A program made the translations under genes and the position numbers. From contig JACQZR010000007.1 of the NCBI GenBank assembly GCA_016213775.1, positions 51,626 to 115,625 of the forward strand: 64,000 nt of DNA, read 5' to 3'. Of this stretch, positions 1 to 7,621 are shown piece by piece. The notes below the pieces were generated by a model. It did not search any database and was not told the origin of the DNA. It saw only the letters and a program-made list of their open reading frames with translations. The stretch is from Acidobacteriota bacterium. Lineage in GTDB: Bacteria > Acidobacteriota > Terriglobia > Bryobacterales > Bryobacteraceae. Each line of letters opens with the position of its first letter. Positions within the stretch are counted from its first letter, which is position 1.

Positions 1-2
1 CC

Positions 3-644
3 GCCTCCGTCAGCGGTGACTTCTACGATTTCTTCCTTGTCGGCAAATCGCGTCTCGGCATACTCATCTCAGACGGAGGAGGCAGCGGTCTTGCCACCGC
101 TTTGATGATCGCCTTCGCCAAAGGCTTTCTTATGGAAAAGGCGCAGGCTGGCTGGAGCGCCGTGCAAACGCTCCGCGCACTCGAAGCGACTCTCGGTGAA
201 CAACTCGCTGGTGTCAGCACCGAAGGCCTGTTCTACGCCGTCGTTGATGCCGCGGAGGGCACCTGCCGTTACGCCCGCATCGGCGCGACGCCTGGCGTCT
301 TCCTCGCCGGATCCAACGAACAACCCCACGAGATTCGCCATCAGAGCGACGTGGAGTTTTGGGAAGGCTACGCGCGTCTCACCTCCACCACCCGGCTCGT
401 TCTATACACCAACGGCGTCTGCCGCCTGATCGGCGAACCTGACCGCGCCGCCACCAACCGCTGGCTCTCCAAACGCATCGGCAAGGCGTTCCACCAATCC
501 GCCTTCGCCGTCCATGATTGGATCGTCAAAACCGTCTTCACCAAGCGCATCGGGCGCGGACGCCGCATTGCCGAAGAGGATGTCACCGTCCTCGTCATCA
601 GCGTGGACAAACTGGAACCCGTGGCCGTGGAGCACGTCGCATGA
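3..644 (+). CDS. SpoIIE/PP2C-like phosphatase domain protein, 5' end outside window
   Basis: The open frame enters from the left edge, so the N-terminus and start are missing. The visible part opens with a SpoIIE-type metal motif (SGDFYDF) and continues to a C-terminal AEEDVTVLVISV that matches the usual DDITLLVL ending. Two signature positions differ from active relatives: the usual DVSGKG reads DGGGSG, and the usual YSDGV reads YTNGV, so one expected metal-binding Asp is Asn. The protein may therefore be a weak or inactive phosphatase. It overlaps the next phosphatase gene by an ATGA junction, which implies translational coupling and a shared role in sigma-factor partner switching. Family is confident; activity is uncertain. 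Confidence 0.75.
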   Translation, partial: ASVSGDFYDFFLVGKSRLGILISDGGGSGLATALMIAFAKGFLMEKAQAGWSAVQTLRALEATLGEQLAGVSTEGLFYAVVDAAEGTCRYARIGATPGVFLAGSNEQPHEIRHQSDVEFWEGYARLTSTTRLVLYTNGVCRLIGEPDRAATNRWLSKRIGKAFHQSAFAVHDWIVKTVFTKRIGRGRRIAEEDVTVLVISVDKLEPVAVEHVA

Positions 645-2989
645 CCATCCGCTCCTCCCTCGCATTCGCCGCCGCACTGGCCGGCCTCGCCCTCTTCTTC
701 ACCCTCGCCCCTAAGGCCTTCCAGGAGCGCACCGCCAAACTCCGCCTCGACCATCCCTTGATGCGCCAATCCACCTCCGAGCTTGTCAAGGATCTCTGGA
801 ACACCGACGTCTCCAAGTGGGATGTCAGGCCCGAACCCTCTCTCCGCTACCGTTACTCCCTCCGCATGTGGCAGGAGCGCTACGCCTCTACCGAGCTCGA
901 CCACATCCTCTCCGCCGACTCCGTCAAACTCACCTTCACCGATCCCGCCAAACGCCGCGACTTTGTCATCGTCATCTCCGGCAACGGCCGCATCGCCGAG
1001 GTCGAAGCCAGGATCAGGCGAGGGGGCCGCAAAAACGATCCTGCCGAAGCCTCCCCCGCTTCAGACACCATCGCAGCCAAAGCTTTCACACTCCTCGCCG
1101 GTCCATACGCAGCCAGCTTTCATCCGGAAGCCAAAGACATGGACGAAGACGAAAAACCCGGATCAAAGCCCTCTACCTCAAGTGCAAGGGAATACCGTTG
1201 GCGCGCCGGATCCTCCCAGCGCTCCCTTGATTGGGACCTCCAGGTTCGCGTCGAGAGCGACGGCCTCCGCTACGCCCGCCTCACTCCGCAGATTGACGAT
1301 CAAGCCCGGCGCGAACTCCTACTCCCTGTCGGCACTCTCGGCGATACTGCCCTTGTTGTCATCGGCGTCGCCTACGGCACTGGAGCAACCATCGCCGGCA
1401 TCCTCTTCGTCTTCGCCTGGATGCGGCGCATGGTGGACAAGCGTGCCTTCTACACCGCCTCCGGGCTGATGTTCGCCGCTGGAATCGTCACCCACTATCT
1501 CAGCTCTAACGGCGGTTTCTGGGTTCCTGTTGTCTACGCTCTTTTGTGTCTCCTATTCGGCGCTTCCATCGCCGTCGGACAGGTTTCCGCCCGCGAAACC
1601 GAATGGTCCGCCTGGCGCGATATGTGCCTTCTACTGGGCCGCAAATTCCGTGCTCGAGGAATCTACCAAAGCCTCGCCTGGGGCGCGCTATGGGGCGGAA
1701 CGCTCGCGGCCATCCCCGTCGTAGTCCGTGGATCGGGCTTCTTCCCCGATGTCCACTTCGGCGTCCTCGGATGGCTTCTGCAAATCCTCCACCGTGTTCC
1801 TGCAATCTCCTACCTGGAGGGCATTTACGACACCAGAATCCTCGCCCTCTTCGGCATTCTGCTTCCGTGGATCACTCAGCGCATCGGCGTACGTTGGATC
1901 AGCATCGCTGTCTTCTTCCCACTCTCGGTGGCCCTGGGTTTCTACAGCACCCCGTTCGTCTCCGGCCATCAGGGCGCGCTAGCCTGCTCCGTCCTCACCA
2001 CCGCGGTCTATCTCGGCATCTATCTCCGCCTCGGATTGCTCGCCACGCTCGCCGCCGCGCTCTCCAGCGAATGCCTCCTGCTTTCCGCCCTATTTCGCAA
2101 CAGCCTCAGCCCGCACCTCCAGCAGCACGGTACGTGGCTCCTATTGGCGATGGCCGCGGCCCTCACCGCCGTCTTCATCGGAATGCGCTTCAGCGTCGAG
2201 ATGGAGCCGGTGGACCGCATGGCGTCGCGATTCCTTTCCCAACGCGAACGCCTCAAAGCCGAGTTTTCCATGGCGCAGCAAGCACAGCAGCGCCTACTTC
2301 CTCCCCAACCGCCGTCCCTGCCCGGATTCGCCATCGCCACCGCCTGCCAGCCCGCCAGGGAGGTCGGTGGCGATCTCTTCGACTTCTTCCGCCTCGCCGA
2401 CGGCCGCTTCGGATTCTGTGTCGCCGACGTCTCCGGCAAAGGACTCCCCGCCGCCCTCTACATGACGCTTACCAAGGGTCTCCTCGCCGCCGCGTCCCCT
2501 GAATCACCCGGTCTCGCTGACCTCGCACGCCGCGTCAACCGCCACCTCCACGTGGCCTGCAAGCGCAAAATGTTCGTCACCGCCGTGATGGCCGCCGTCG
2601 ACTCCGATACCCGCGCCCTTGAATACCTGCGGGCGGGCCATAATCCAGCGCTGCTCCTGGAAAAGTCCACCGGCAAGGCGCGCTATCTCACCACTCCCGG
2701 AGTCGGTCTTGGTCTCGCCGGCCCTGCGCTCTTCGACCGCGCCGCCAAAACCGGCCAATTCCCACTTGCCTCCGGTGACGTGCTCGTCTTCTACTCCGAC
2801 GGCGTAACGGAAGCAATGAACGAAAAGCTCGAATTATATGGCGAGGAACGCTTCCAGCAGGTGGTGGAGCGCATCGGAAATAAACCCGCCGCGCACATCC
2901 TCGAGGCCATTCGCAAGGACCTCGCCGCGTTTACCGGTACCGAACCACCGCACGATGATATTACTCTATTGGTATTACAGACAATCTGA
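641..2989 (+). CDS. Membrane SpoIIE-family (RsbU-like) serine phosphatase
   Basis: This 782-residue protein has an N-terminal membrane anchor, an extracytoplasmic region, a block of several hydrophobic helices at about residues 230-500, and a C-terminal PP2C/SpoIIE domain from about 540. The domain has all expected metal motifs: GGDLFDFF, VADVSGKGLPAAL, FYSDGVTEA and PHDDITLLVL. It should dephosphorylate a STAS anti-anti-sigma factor in response to a membrane signal, and the STAS gene follows 20 bases after its stop. I chose ATG 641, overlapping the previous stop, because an upstream extension reads through the previous gene in another frame and would precede the hydrophobic anchor with basic, low-complexity sequence. 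Confidence 0.85.
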   Translation: MTIRSSLAFAAALAGLALFFTLAPKAFQERTAKLRLDHPLMRQSTSELVKDLWNTDVSKWDVRPEPSLRYRYSLRMWQERYASTELDHILSADSVKLTFTDPAKRRDFVIVISGNGRIAEVEARIRRGGRKNDPAEASPASDTIAAKAFTLLAGPYAASFHPEAKDMDEDEKPGSKPSTSSAREYRWRAGSSQRSLDWDLQVRVESDGLRYARLTPQIDDQARRELLLPVGTLGDTALVVIGVAYGTGATIAGILFVFAWMRRMVDKRAFYTASGLMFAAGIVTHYLSSNGGFWVPVVYALLCLLFGASIAVGQVSARETEWSAWRDMCLLLGRKFRARGIYQSLAWGALWGGTLAAIPVVVRGSGFFPDVHFGVLGWLLQILHRVPAISYLEGIYDTRILALFGILLPWITQRIGVRWISIAVFFPLSVALGFYSTPFVSGHQGALACSVLTTAVYLGIYLRLGLLATLAAALSSECLLLSALFRNSLSPHLQQHGTWLLLAMAAALTAVFIGMRFSVEMEPVDRMASRFLSQRERLKAEFSMAQQAQQRLLPPQPPSLPGFAIATACQPAREVGGDLFDFFRLADGRFGFCVADVSGKGLPAALYMTLTKGLLAAASPESPGLADLARRVNRHLHVACKRKMFVTAVMAAVDSDTRALEYLRAGHNPALLLEKSTGKARYLTTPGVGLGLAGPALFDRAAKTGQFPLASGDVLVFYSDGVTEAMNEKLELYGEERFQQVVERIGNKPAAHILEAIRKDLAAFTGTEPPHDDITLLVLQTI

Positions 2990-3009
2990 AACGAACGTAG
3001 GAGGAGTGT

Positions 3010-3372
3010 TTGGCTAGTTCATTTTCCGTTCATGCAAGCGAGATAGCGGGTATCGGCATCCTCGCGCTCGACGGTTTTCTTGATGCGCACACCGCGCCCC
3101 AATTCGATGAGGCCATTCAAAAGGAGCTCAACGCAGGCCGCCGCAATCTCGTCGTCAACTGCGAGAAGCTCACTTACATCTCCTCCGCGGGTCTCGGTGT
3201 CTTCATGAGTTTCATCGAGGAAATCCGCGATGCCGGCGGCGACATTCGCATTTGTGGCGTCGTCCCCAAGGTGCTTCAGGTATTCGAGATCCTTGGCTTC
3301 CAAACCCTCTTCGACATCGTCTCCGATGTGCCCACCGCGGTCGCCCGCTTCCAGCAAGGCGGTCAAGGATAA
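3010..3372 (+). CDS. STAS-domain anti-sigma factor antagonist (RsbV/SpoIIAA-like)
   Basis: This 120-residue protein is a single STAS domain. The phosphorylation loop reads TYISSAGLGVFMSF, with the target serine at residue 58 or 59. In the family, the unphosphorylated protein binds an RsbW-type kinase and frees its partner sigma factor; the SpoIIE-type phosphatase upstream would reactivate it. The start is TTG at 3010, chosen because a strong ribosome-binding site (aggaggag) lies just upstream and no ATG fits. It is followed after three bases by the kinase gene, giving the order phosphatase, antagonist, kinase. Confidence 0.9.
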   Translation: MASSFSVHASEIAGIGILALDGFLDAHTAPQFDEAIQKELNAGRRNLVVNCEKLTYISSAGLGVFMSFIEEIRDAGGDIRICGVVPKVLQVFEILGFQTLFDIVSDVPTAVARFQQGGQG

Positions 3373-3375
3373 GCC

Positions 3376-3807
3376 ATGCCCAACTTCGAGCGGAAATTCC
3401 TGCTGCACGTCCCGTCTTCCACCGAGAACCTCGCCCTCATCCGCGACTTTGTTGCCGCCATCGGCAAGCAGGCCGGTCTCGCCGAGACCGAATTGTCCAT
3501 GATCGAACTCGCCGTGGATGAAGCCTGCGCCAACGTCATCGAACATGCCTATGGCAGTGATCAGACCAAAGAAGTTATCGTCCGCGCCATCCTCGACAAC
3601 GACACGATCACCATCGAAGTCATCGACACTGGCAAAGGGTTCGATCCCGGCTCCGTCGAGCAAAAGGACCTCAAACGTCTCGTCGAAGAGCGCCGCAGCG
3701 GCGGCCTCGGCATGCGCATGATGAAACTGGTCATGGACGAAGTCCATTACCAGATCGTACCCGGCGAGCGCAACGAACTGCGCATGATCAAACGGCTGAA
3801 GCGCTAG
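3376..3807 (+). CDS. RsbW-like anti-sigma factor serine kinase
   Basis: This 143-residue protein is a HATPase_c-type kinase of the RsbW/SpoIIAB group. Visible boxes are the N box (ELAVDEACANVIEHAYG), the G1 box (DTGKGFDP) and the G2 box (GGLGMRMMKLVMDEV). It is expected to phosphorylate the STAS protein encoded just upstream and to sequester a sigma factor or other partner. No sigma factor gene is adjacent, so the target is unknown; the ECF gene at 44703 is far away and has no evident link. Its stop overlaps the stop of the convergent msrP gene. Confidence 0.9.
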   Translation: MPNFERKFLLHVPSSTENLALIRDFVAAIGKQAGLAETELSMIELAVDEACANVIEHAYGSDQTKEVIVRAILDNDTITIEVIDTGKGFDPGSVEQKDLKRLVEERRSGGLGMRMMKLVMDEVHYQIVPGERNELRMIKRLKR

Positions 3808-4733
3808 AACTCTTTCCCGTCATACAACGAAGCCACTTCCTGGTAGCCGTTGTACATCAGGGTCTTGCGCCGCTCCATCGTCGGAATCACCTTCTCAAAC
3901 GACTGCGACCAACGCGGATGTGATCTGGTAGGATTCACGTTCGAGTAGAACCCGTACTCGGACGACTGTAACTGATGCCAGAAAGTCTCCGGCTGGCTCT
4001 TCAGGAATTCGATCTTCACAATCGACTTGCCACCCTTGTACCCGTACTTCCACGGGACGATAATGCGGATCGGCGCGCCGTTCTGTTTCGGCAGCGGCTT
4101 GCCGTACATGCCTGTCACCACCATCGCCAGCGGATGCATCGCCTCGTCCATCCGGAGCCCCTCCTGATACGGCCACGGATACCACGGCGTCCGCACCATC
4201 CCCGGCATCTCCTTTGGCTTCTTCGCTGTCGTGAAGCGGATAAACTTCGCGTCCGATTTCGGCCCCGCCGCCTTCACGAGATTCGCCAGCGGAAACCCGG
4301 TCCACGGCACCGCCATCGACCAAGCCTCCACACACCGGAACCGGTACAGGCGTTCCTCGAGCGGGAACTGCTTCAGGATGTCATCAATGTCCCAGACTTT
4401 GGGCTTGTCCACCAGTCCGGTGATCTCCACCTGCCACGGAGAGATCGTGAACCTCTGCGCCAGTTCCTTTGGCGCGTACTTGTCCTGCGGATCGAACTCA
4501 TAGAAGTTGTTGTACCCGGTAGCCGCCGCCTCTTCCGTCACGGGCCGGTCCAGCGTATAAGACCCGTTCTTCTTGGCTGGATAGAGCCCCTTCGGATCCA
4601 CCGCCGCCGAAGCCAGTGCCTCAGCCCCAAGGAACCCCGCGCCCAGCAGCAATTCCCGTCGATTCAAATAATGCTTTTCAGGGGTCGCGTCCCGTTCGGC
4701 GATCTCCCAGCGTTTCGGAATTCGGATCAGCAT
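3804..4733 (-). CDS. msrP: Periplasmic methionine sulfoxide reductase, molybdopterin catalytic subunit MsrP
   Basis: This 309-residue protein matches MsrP (YedY) along its length. It has a Tat-type leader (LNRRELLLGAGFLGAEAL), the molybdopterin-ligating Cys in YRFRCVEAWSMAVPWTGF, and the family C-terminal half with WKYGYKGGKSIVKIEF and QPETFWHQL. The family reduces oxidised methionines in periplasmic proteins, with electrons from the haem membrane protein MsrQ. No msrQ neighbour is visible, so the electron donor must be encoded elsewhere or be different. The gene converges on the RsbW-like kinase with overlapping stops. Confidence 0.92.
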   Translation of the reverse strand: MLIRIPKRWEIAERDATPEKHYLNRRELLLGAGFLGAEALASAAVDPKGLYPAKKNGSYTLDRPVTEEAAATGYNNFYEFDPQDKYAPKELAQRFTISPWQVEITGLVDKPKVWDIDDILKQFPLEERLYRFRCVEAWSMAVPWTGFPLANLVKAAGPKSDAKFIRFTTAKKPKEMPGMVRTPWYPWPYQEGLRMDEAMHPLAMVVTGMYGKPLPKQNGAPIRIIVPWKYGYKGGKSIVKIEFLKSQPETFWHQLQSSEYGFYSNVNPTRSHPRWSQSFEKVIPTMERRKTLMYNGYQEVASLYDGKEF

Positions 4734-4830
4734 GCTCAGCTTCCTCTCTGCCTGAATGGACTGATGCTTTCATCCTATCTCATCCCTGCTCTGCTATATG
4801 CAGATACGAAGCCTGGCTATTCCCGGATTC

Positions 4831-7119
4831 CTATTGCACAGGGAGGAAGACGCGATTGCTCTCCCGCCCGTTAATGCGCACTCGCACCACCACGGCGCCA
4901 TCCGCTGGCTCAACGTCCTGTGGCAGTTTGAACCGCACTGCCGACGTTCCCACCTTGCCCGCCGCGCCGCCGGCCCAGATCACGTCCACCGGCGTTTCGC
5001 CGACGAGCAGTTCCACCGTGTCCTGCAGCGTGTAAACCAGGTTCGCCGGCAGTGGGAATCCTTCCACTGGACGCCGGTCATACGGGCCAAACCCCGTCCC
5101 GAACAGCGTCACCGTATCGCCGCGCTGCGCCGGACTCTCCGGCGAGATCTCGTCGCCGTTCTCCCGCGCCGCGGAAGCATACATCTTGTCTGCCGACTTC
5201 TTCTGGAACAGCCCAGGAGCATTTCGCACCACCCGCATTGTCGTCGCCACCTCGGGGTAGTTCTCCCATTTCACCAGGGCTGTGTAATCCCCTTCGGGAA
5301 TATCCACTGGCACCACAAGATTCAGTTGTTCCGGCGCCACCGAGAGCAGCGATACGAACCGCGACCCGATCCGCACCGCAACGTTCCCCACCGTCTGCGA
5401 CAGCGGGTTCGCCGGACCCGTTTCGATGCTCCCTGCGAGATTCGCACCGAGGATCGTCGCGAGGGACCCTGCGGCAACCACTGGCTCCGGCGTCTCCGCA
5501 GCCGCATTCCGTACACCCTTTTCGTCCGCGTACGGAGCAATATCGAACAGCGCCCGCGTCAGCCGTGGAACATTCATCGTCACAAATCCCGATTTGAACG
5601 TCCCGGTGAGATCACCTTCCCACCGCCGGAACCGGTAGCCTGGACGCGCTTCCGCAGTCAACGTCACTACCGTACCCGCCTCGTAGAAGCTATCCGGCGA
5701 TAGCGGATCCACCTGGAACGACGCCCCGTTGCCCGGCTCAGCCGTGGCTGTCAGCTTGTACCAGAACCTGTACTCCACCACCAGAGTGGAATCATTGCCA
5801 CCAATCGTAATTGTGCGCGTGGCCGGCCCACCGTCCGACCATCCCACAAACTGCAGCCGGCTGTTGTCGGAAATTGGTATGTCCTTTGGCGCTGCGATCT
5901 GCAGCACCGCGCCTTCACTCCGGTCGTACACGCAATCCACGCGGCATTCCTGACCATCCACCGTCACCGGCATTCCGGCCGGAACCGAACTGATCGTCAC
6001 CCGGTTCTGCGCTTCGTAGTTCGCCACAATGCGGAATCCGTTGCTCACGTCCGCTGCCGTAATCGTGATGTCCTGCGTGGCCGTCCCGCCATTGGACCAG
6101 CCCTTGAAGACGTACCGTCGTCCGCGCGAATCCACCTGGTCCGGCGGGGCCGACACTTGATACTTCATCCCCTGTCCCCAAACAAAGTTGTAGGCGGGCC
6201 AATTCTCACGCCCTTCCACCTTCAGCTTCAATCCAACCGGGTTGGTGACAAAGCTCACCCGCGCGCCCGGTACAAACTGCGCCGTTAGCGTGTCAGGAAT
6301 ATTCGTATTAGTAACGGTATACGTATCGAGGTTCGCCGCCCCGTTGCTCCAACCTTTGAACACATACAGCAGGTTGGCGTCCTTCTCCGACGCCTGCGGA
6401 GTCACGACACCCAGCACGTGCTTGCTATTCATTCCCCAATCCACCGTCACCGGAGCGCGCACTGGACCGCGGTCCGGAGCAACCATCAGGTTCGCCGGTT
6501 CCGTCAGCAGAGTTACCTGCTTGGCCGCCGCGAAAATCGCTGCGAAGGTCGTCGGCCCCCTCACCACATGCGTGTAGATGAAGTTCATGTTGTAGTTCGA
6601 CGGCGGGCCCCAACCATTAAATACAAAACCCGGATTCGGGAATGCTTGCAGCACGATGCTCGATCCGGGAACCACCCACCGTTCCGCATCTGAGTCAAAG
6701 GGCGCTCCGCCAACCATCACGCGCCCTGGAGGATTGCACCCATCCGACCCCGTGCATTGATAAAACAGCACTTGCAAACGGACCTCCGTCTGCAGCGTCG
6801 CCTTCACAAAAGTGACCGACGGCGTTGCCGTGATCGTAATCTGCTCCGCCGAATTGGCGAGGTTCCCGGTGGAATCCGTCCATCCCGTAAATCTGGTTCG
6901 CGTCCCGTAATTGTCCTGCTGCGCGATGCCGTCCACCATCAAGGTGTGTTTCGAACCCTCCGTCCAGAAGAAGGTCTGTGCCGACAAATACGGCACCCCG
7001 TCCACATAGAACTTCGATCCCGCCGGTTCAGTATAAACTCGCGTCGCGGAAACCGTCTGGGCCGTGGCGGACACCGTAAGCCCTGCAAAACAAAGAAGGA
7101 ACAGAAGAGGCCTGCTCAT
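4831..7119 (-). CDS. Secreted InlB-B-repeat protein with Solibacter-type C-terminal domain
   Basis: This 762-residue protein starts with a clear signal peptide (MSRPLLFLLCFAGLTVSATAQ). About six repeats follow over residues 20-520, each with an FxGW core (FTGWTDS, FNGWGPP, FKGWSNG twice, FVGWSDG, FRRWEGD) and alternating beta-strand sequence ending near ANY or VEY. This resembles divergent InlB/Listeria-Bacteroides B repeats. Residues from about 540 form the all-beta domain typical of Solibacter extracellular proteins (VVAAGSLATILGANLAG, VAPEQLNLVVP, GDTVTLFGTGFGP, INGRESNRVFLPVQ). The protein is probably exported and adhesive or structural; no catalytic motif is visible. Confidence 0.8.
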   Translation of the reverse strand: MSRPLLFLLCFAGLTVSATAQTVSATRVYTEPAGSKFYVDGVPYLSAQTFFWTEGSKHTLMVDGIAQQDNYGTRTRFTGWTDSTGNLANSAEQITITATPSVTFVKATLQTEVRLQVLFYQCTGSDGCNPPGRVMVGGAPFDSDAERWVVPGSSIVLQAFPNPGFVFNGWGPPSNYNMNFIYTHVVRGPTTFAAIFAAAKQVTLLTEPANLMVAPDRGPVRAPVTVDWGMNSKHVLGVVTPQASEKDANLLYVFKGWSNGAANLDTYTVTNTNIPDTLTAQFVPGARVSFVTNPVGLKLKVEGRENWPAYNFVWGQGMKYQVSAPPDQVDSRGRRYVFKGWSNGGTATQDITITAADVSNGFRIVANYEAQNRVTISSVPAGMPVTVDGQECRVDCVYDRSEGAVLQIAAPKDIPISDNSRLQFVGWSDGGPATRTITIGGNDSTLVVEYRFWYKLTATAEPGNGASFQVDPLSPDSFYEAGTVVTLTAEARPGYRFRRWEGDLTGTFKSGFVTMNVPRLTRALFDIAPYADEKGVRNAAAETPEPVVAAGSLATILGANLAGSIETGPANPLSQTVGNVAVRIGSRFVSLLSVAPEQLNLVVPVDIPEGDYTALVKWENYPEVATTMRVVRNAPGLFQKKSADKMYASAARENGDEISPESPAQRGDTVTLFGTGFGPYDRRPVEGFPLPANLVYTLQDTVELLVGETPVDVIWAGGAAGKVGTSAVRFKLPQDVEPADGAVVVRVRINGRESNRVFLPVQ

Positions 7120-7188
7120 GCCTTCTTCATCGGCGGATTCAGATGGATACTTTAGAGCGCCTCCCAGTACCTTACCAGTACTTCCGAA

Positions 7189-7361
7189 CTACCCCACCCG
7201 GAATGGATCGACGATCTCTACACCCTCCACCACTTGCCCATGCTGCAGGCCCCAACGCCAGCGCCCCTGCGTCGTCAGCAGCGCCGTTCGCGCTTCATTC
7301 GTTCCGCTGGATTCCGGCTGATCGAGGACAAAAGGACATTCGTATCCAGAAAGTGCATCAT
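7189..7361 (-). pseudogene. VapC-type PIN toxin, internally deleted and frameshifted
   Basis: Directly after the antitoxin, overlapping its stop as ATGATG, the frame reads MMHFLDTNVLLSSISRNPAE, a typical PIN-domain beginning with the first catalytic Asp. It stops after 28 codons. A +1 shifted frame then gives LQHGQVVEGVEIVDPFRVG, the usual C-terminal end of such toxins. The roughly 80 to 90 residues between, which carry the other acidic active-site residues, are absent. The locus is therefore a deletion remnant. The antitoxin next to it is still intact. Confidence 0.75.
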
Positions 7362-7594
7362 TGCGCCCGGCTGTGGATTTCGTCGCGCGACAACCGGTCT
7401 GACGCGTTGAACTTCGCAATCCTGCTTCGAATCTCCCGCTCCTGCTGCTTCAGCCGCTCACTCTCGGTCTCCTGCGCGCCGAGTTGCGTGAGGTACGCTT
7501 TCACGAGAGCAGACACCGAGGCATCGCGTTCCGCCGCCGCCATCCGCGCCCGCTTGTACGTTTCATCATCTACGACGACTGTGATATATCGCAT
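7358..7594 (-). CDS. Ribbon-helix-helix antitoxin (VapB-like), orphaned
   Basis: This 78-residue protein has an N-terminal DNA-binding strand and helices (MRYITVVVDDETYKRARMAAAERDASVSAL in outline) and a charged C-terminal helix rich in Glu, Lys and Arg. That arrangement is typical of RHH/CopG antitoxins. Its stop overlaps the start of a deleted PIN toxin, the usual antitoxin-toxin coupling. With the toxin lost, it may persist as an autoregulator or as neutral debris. Confidence 0.75.
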   Translation of the reverse strand: MRYITVVVDDETYKRARMAAAERDASVSALVKAYLTQLGAQETESERLKQQEREIRSRIAKFNASDRLSRDEIHSRAQ

Positions 7595-7621
7595 ACCCTC
7601 ACACTATCCTGCCACAGTCCT

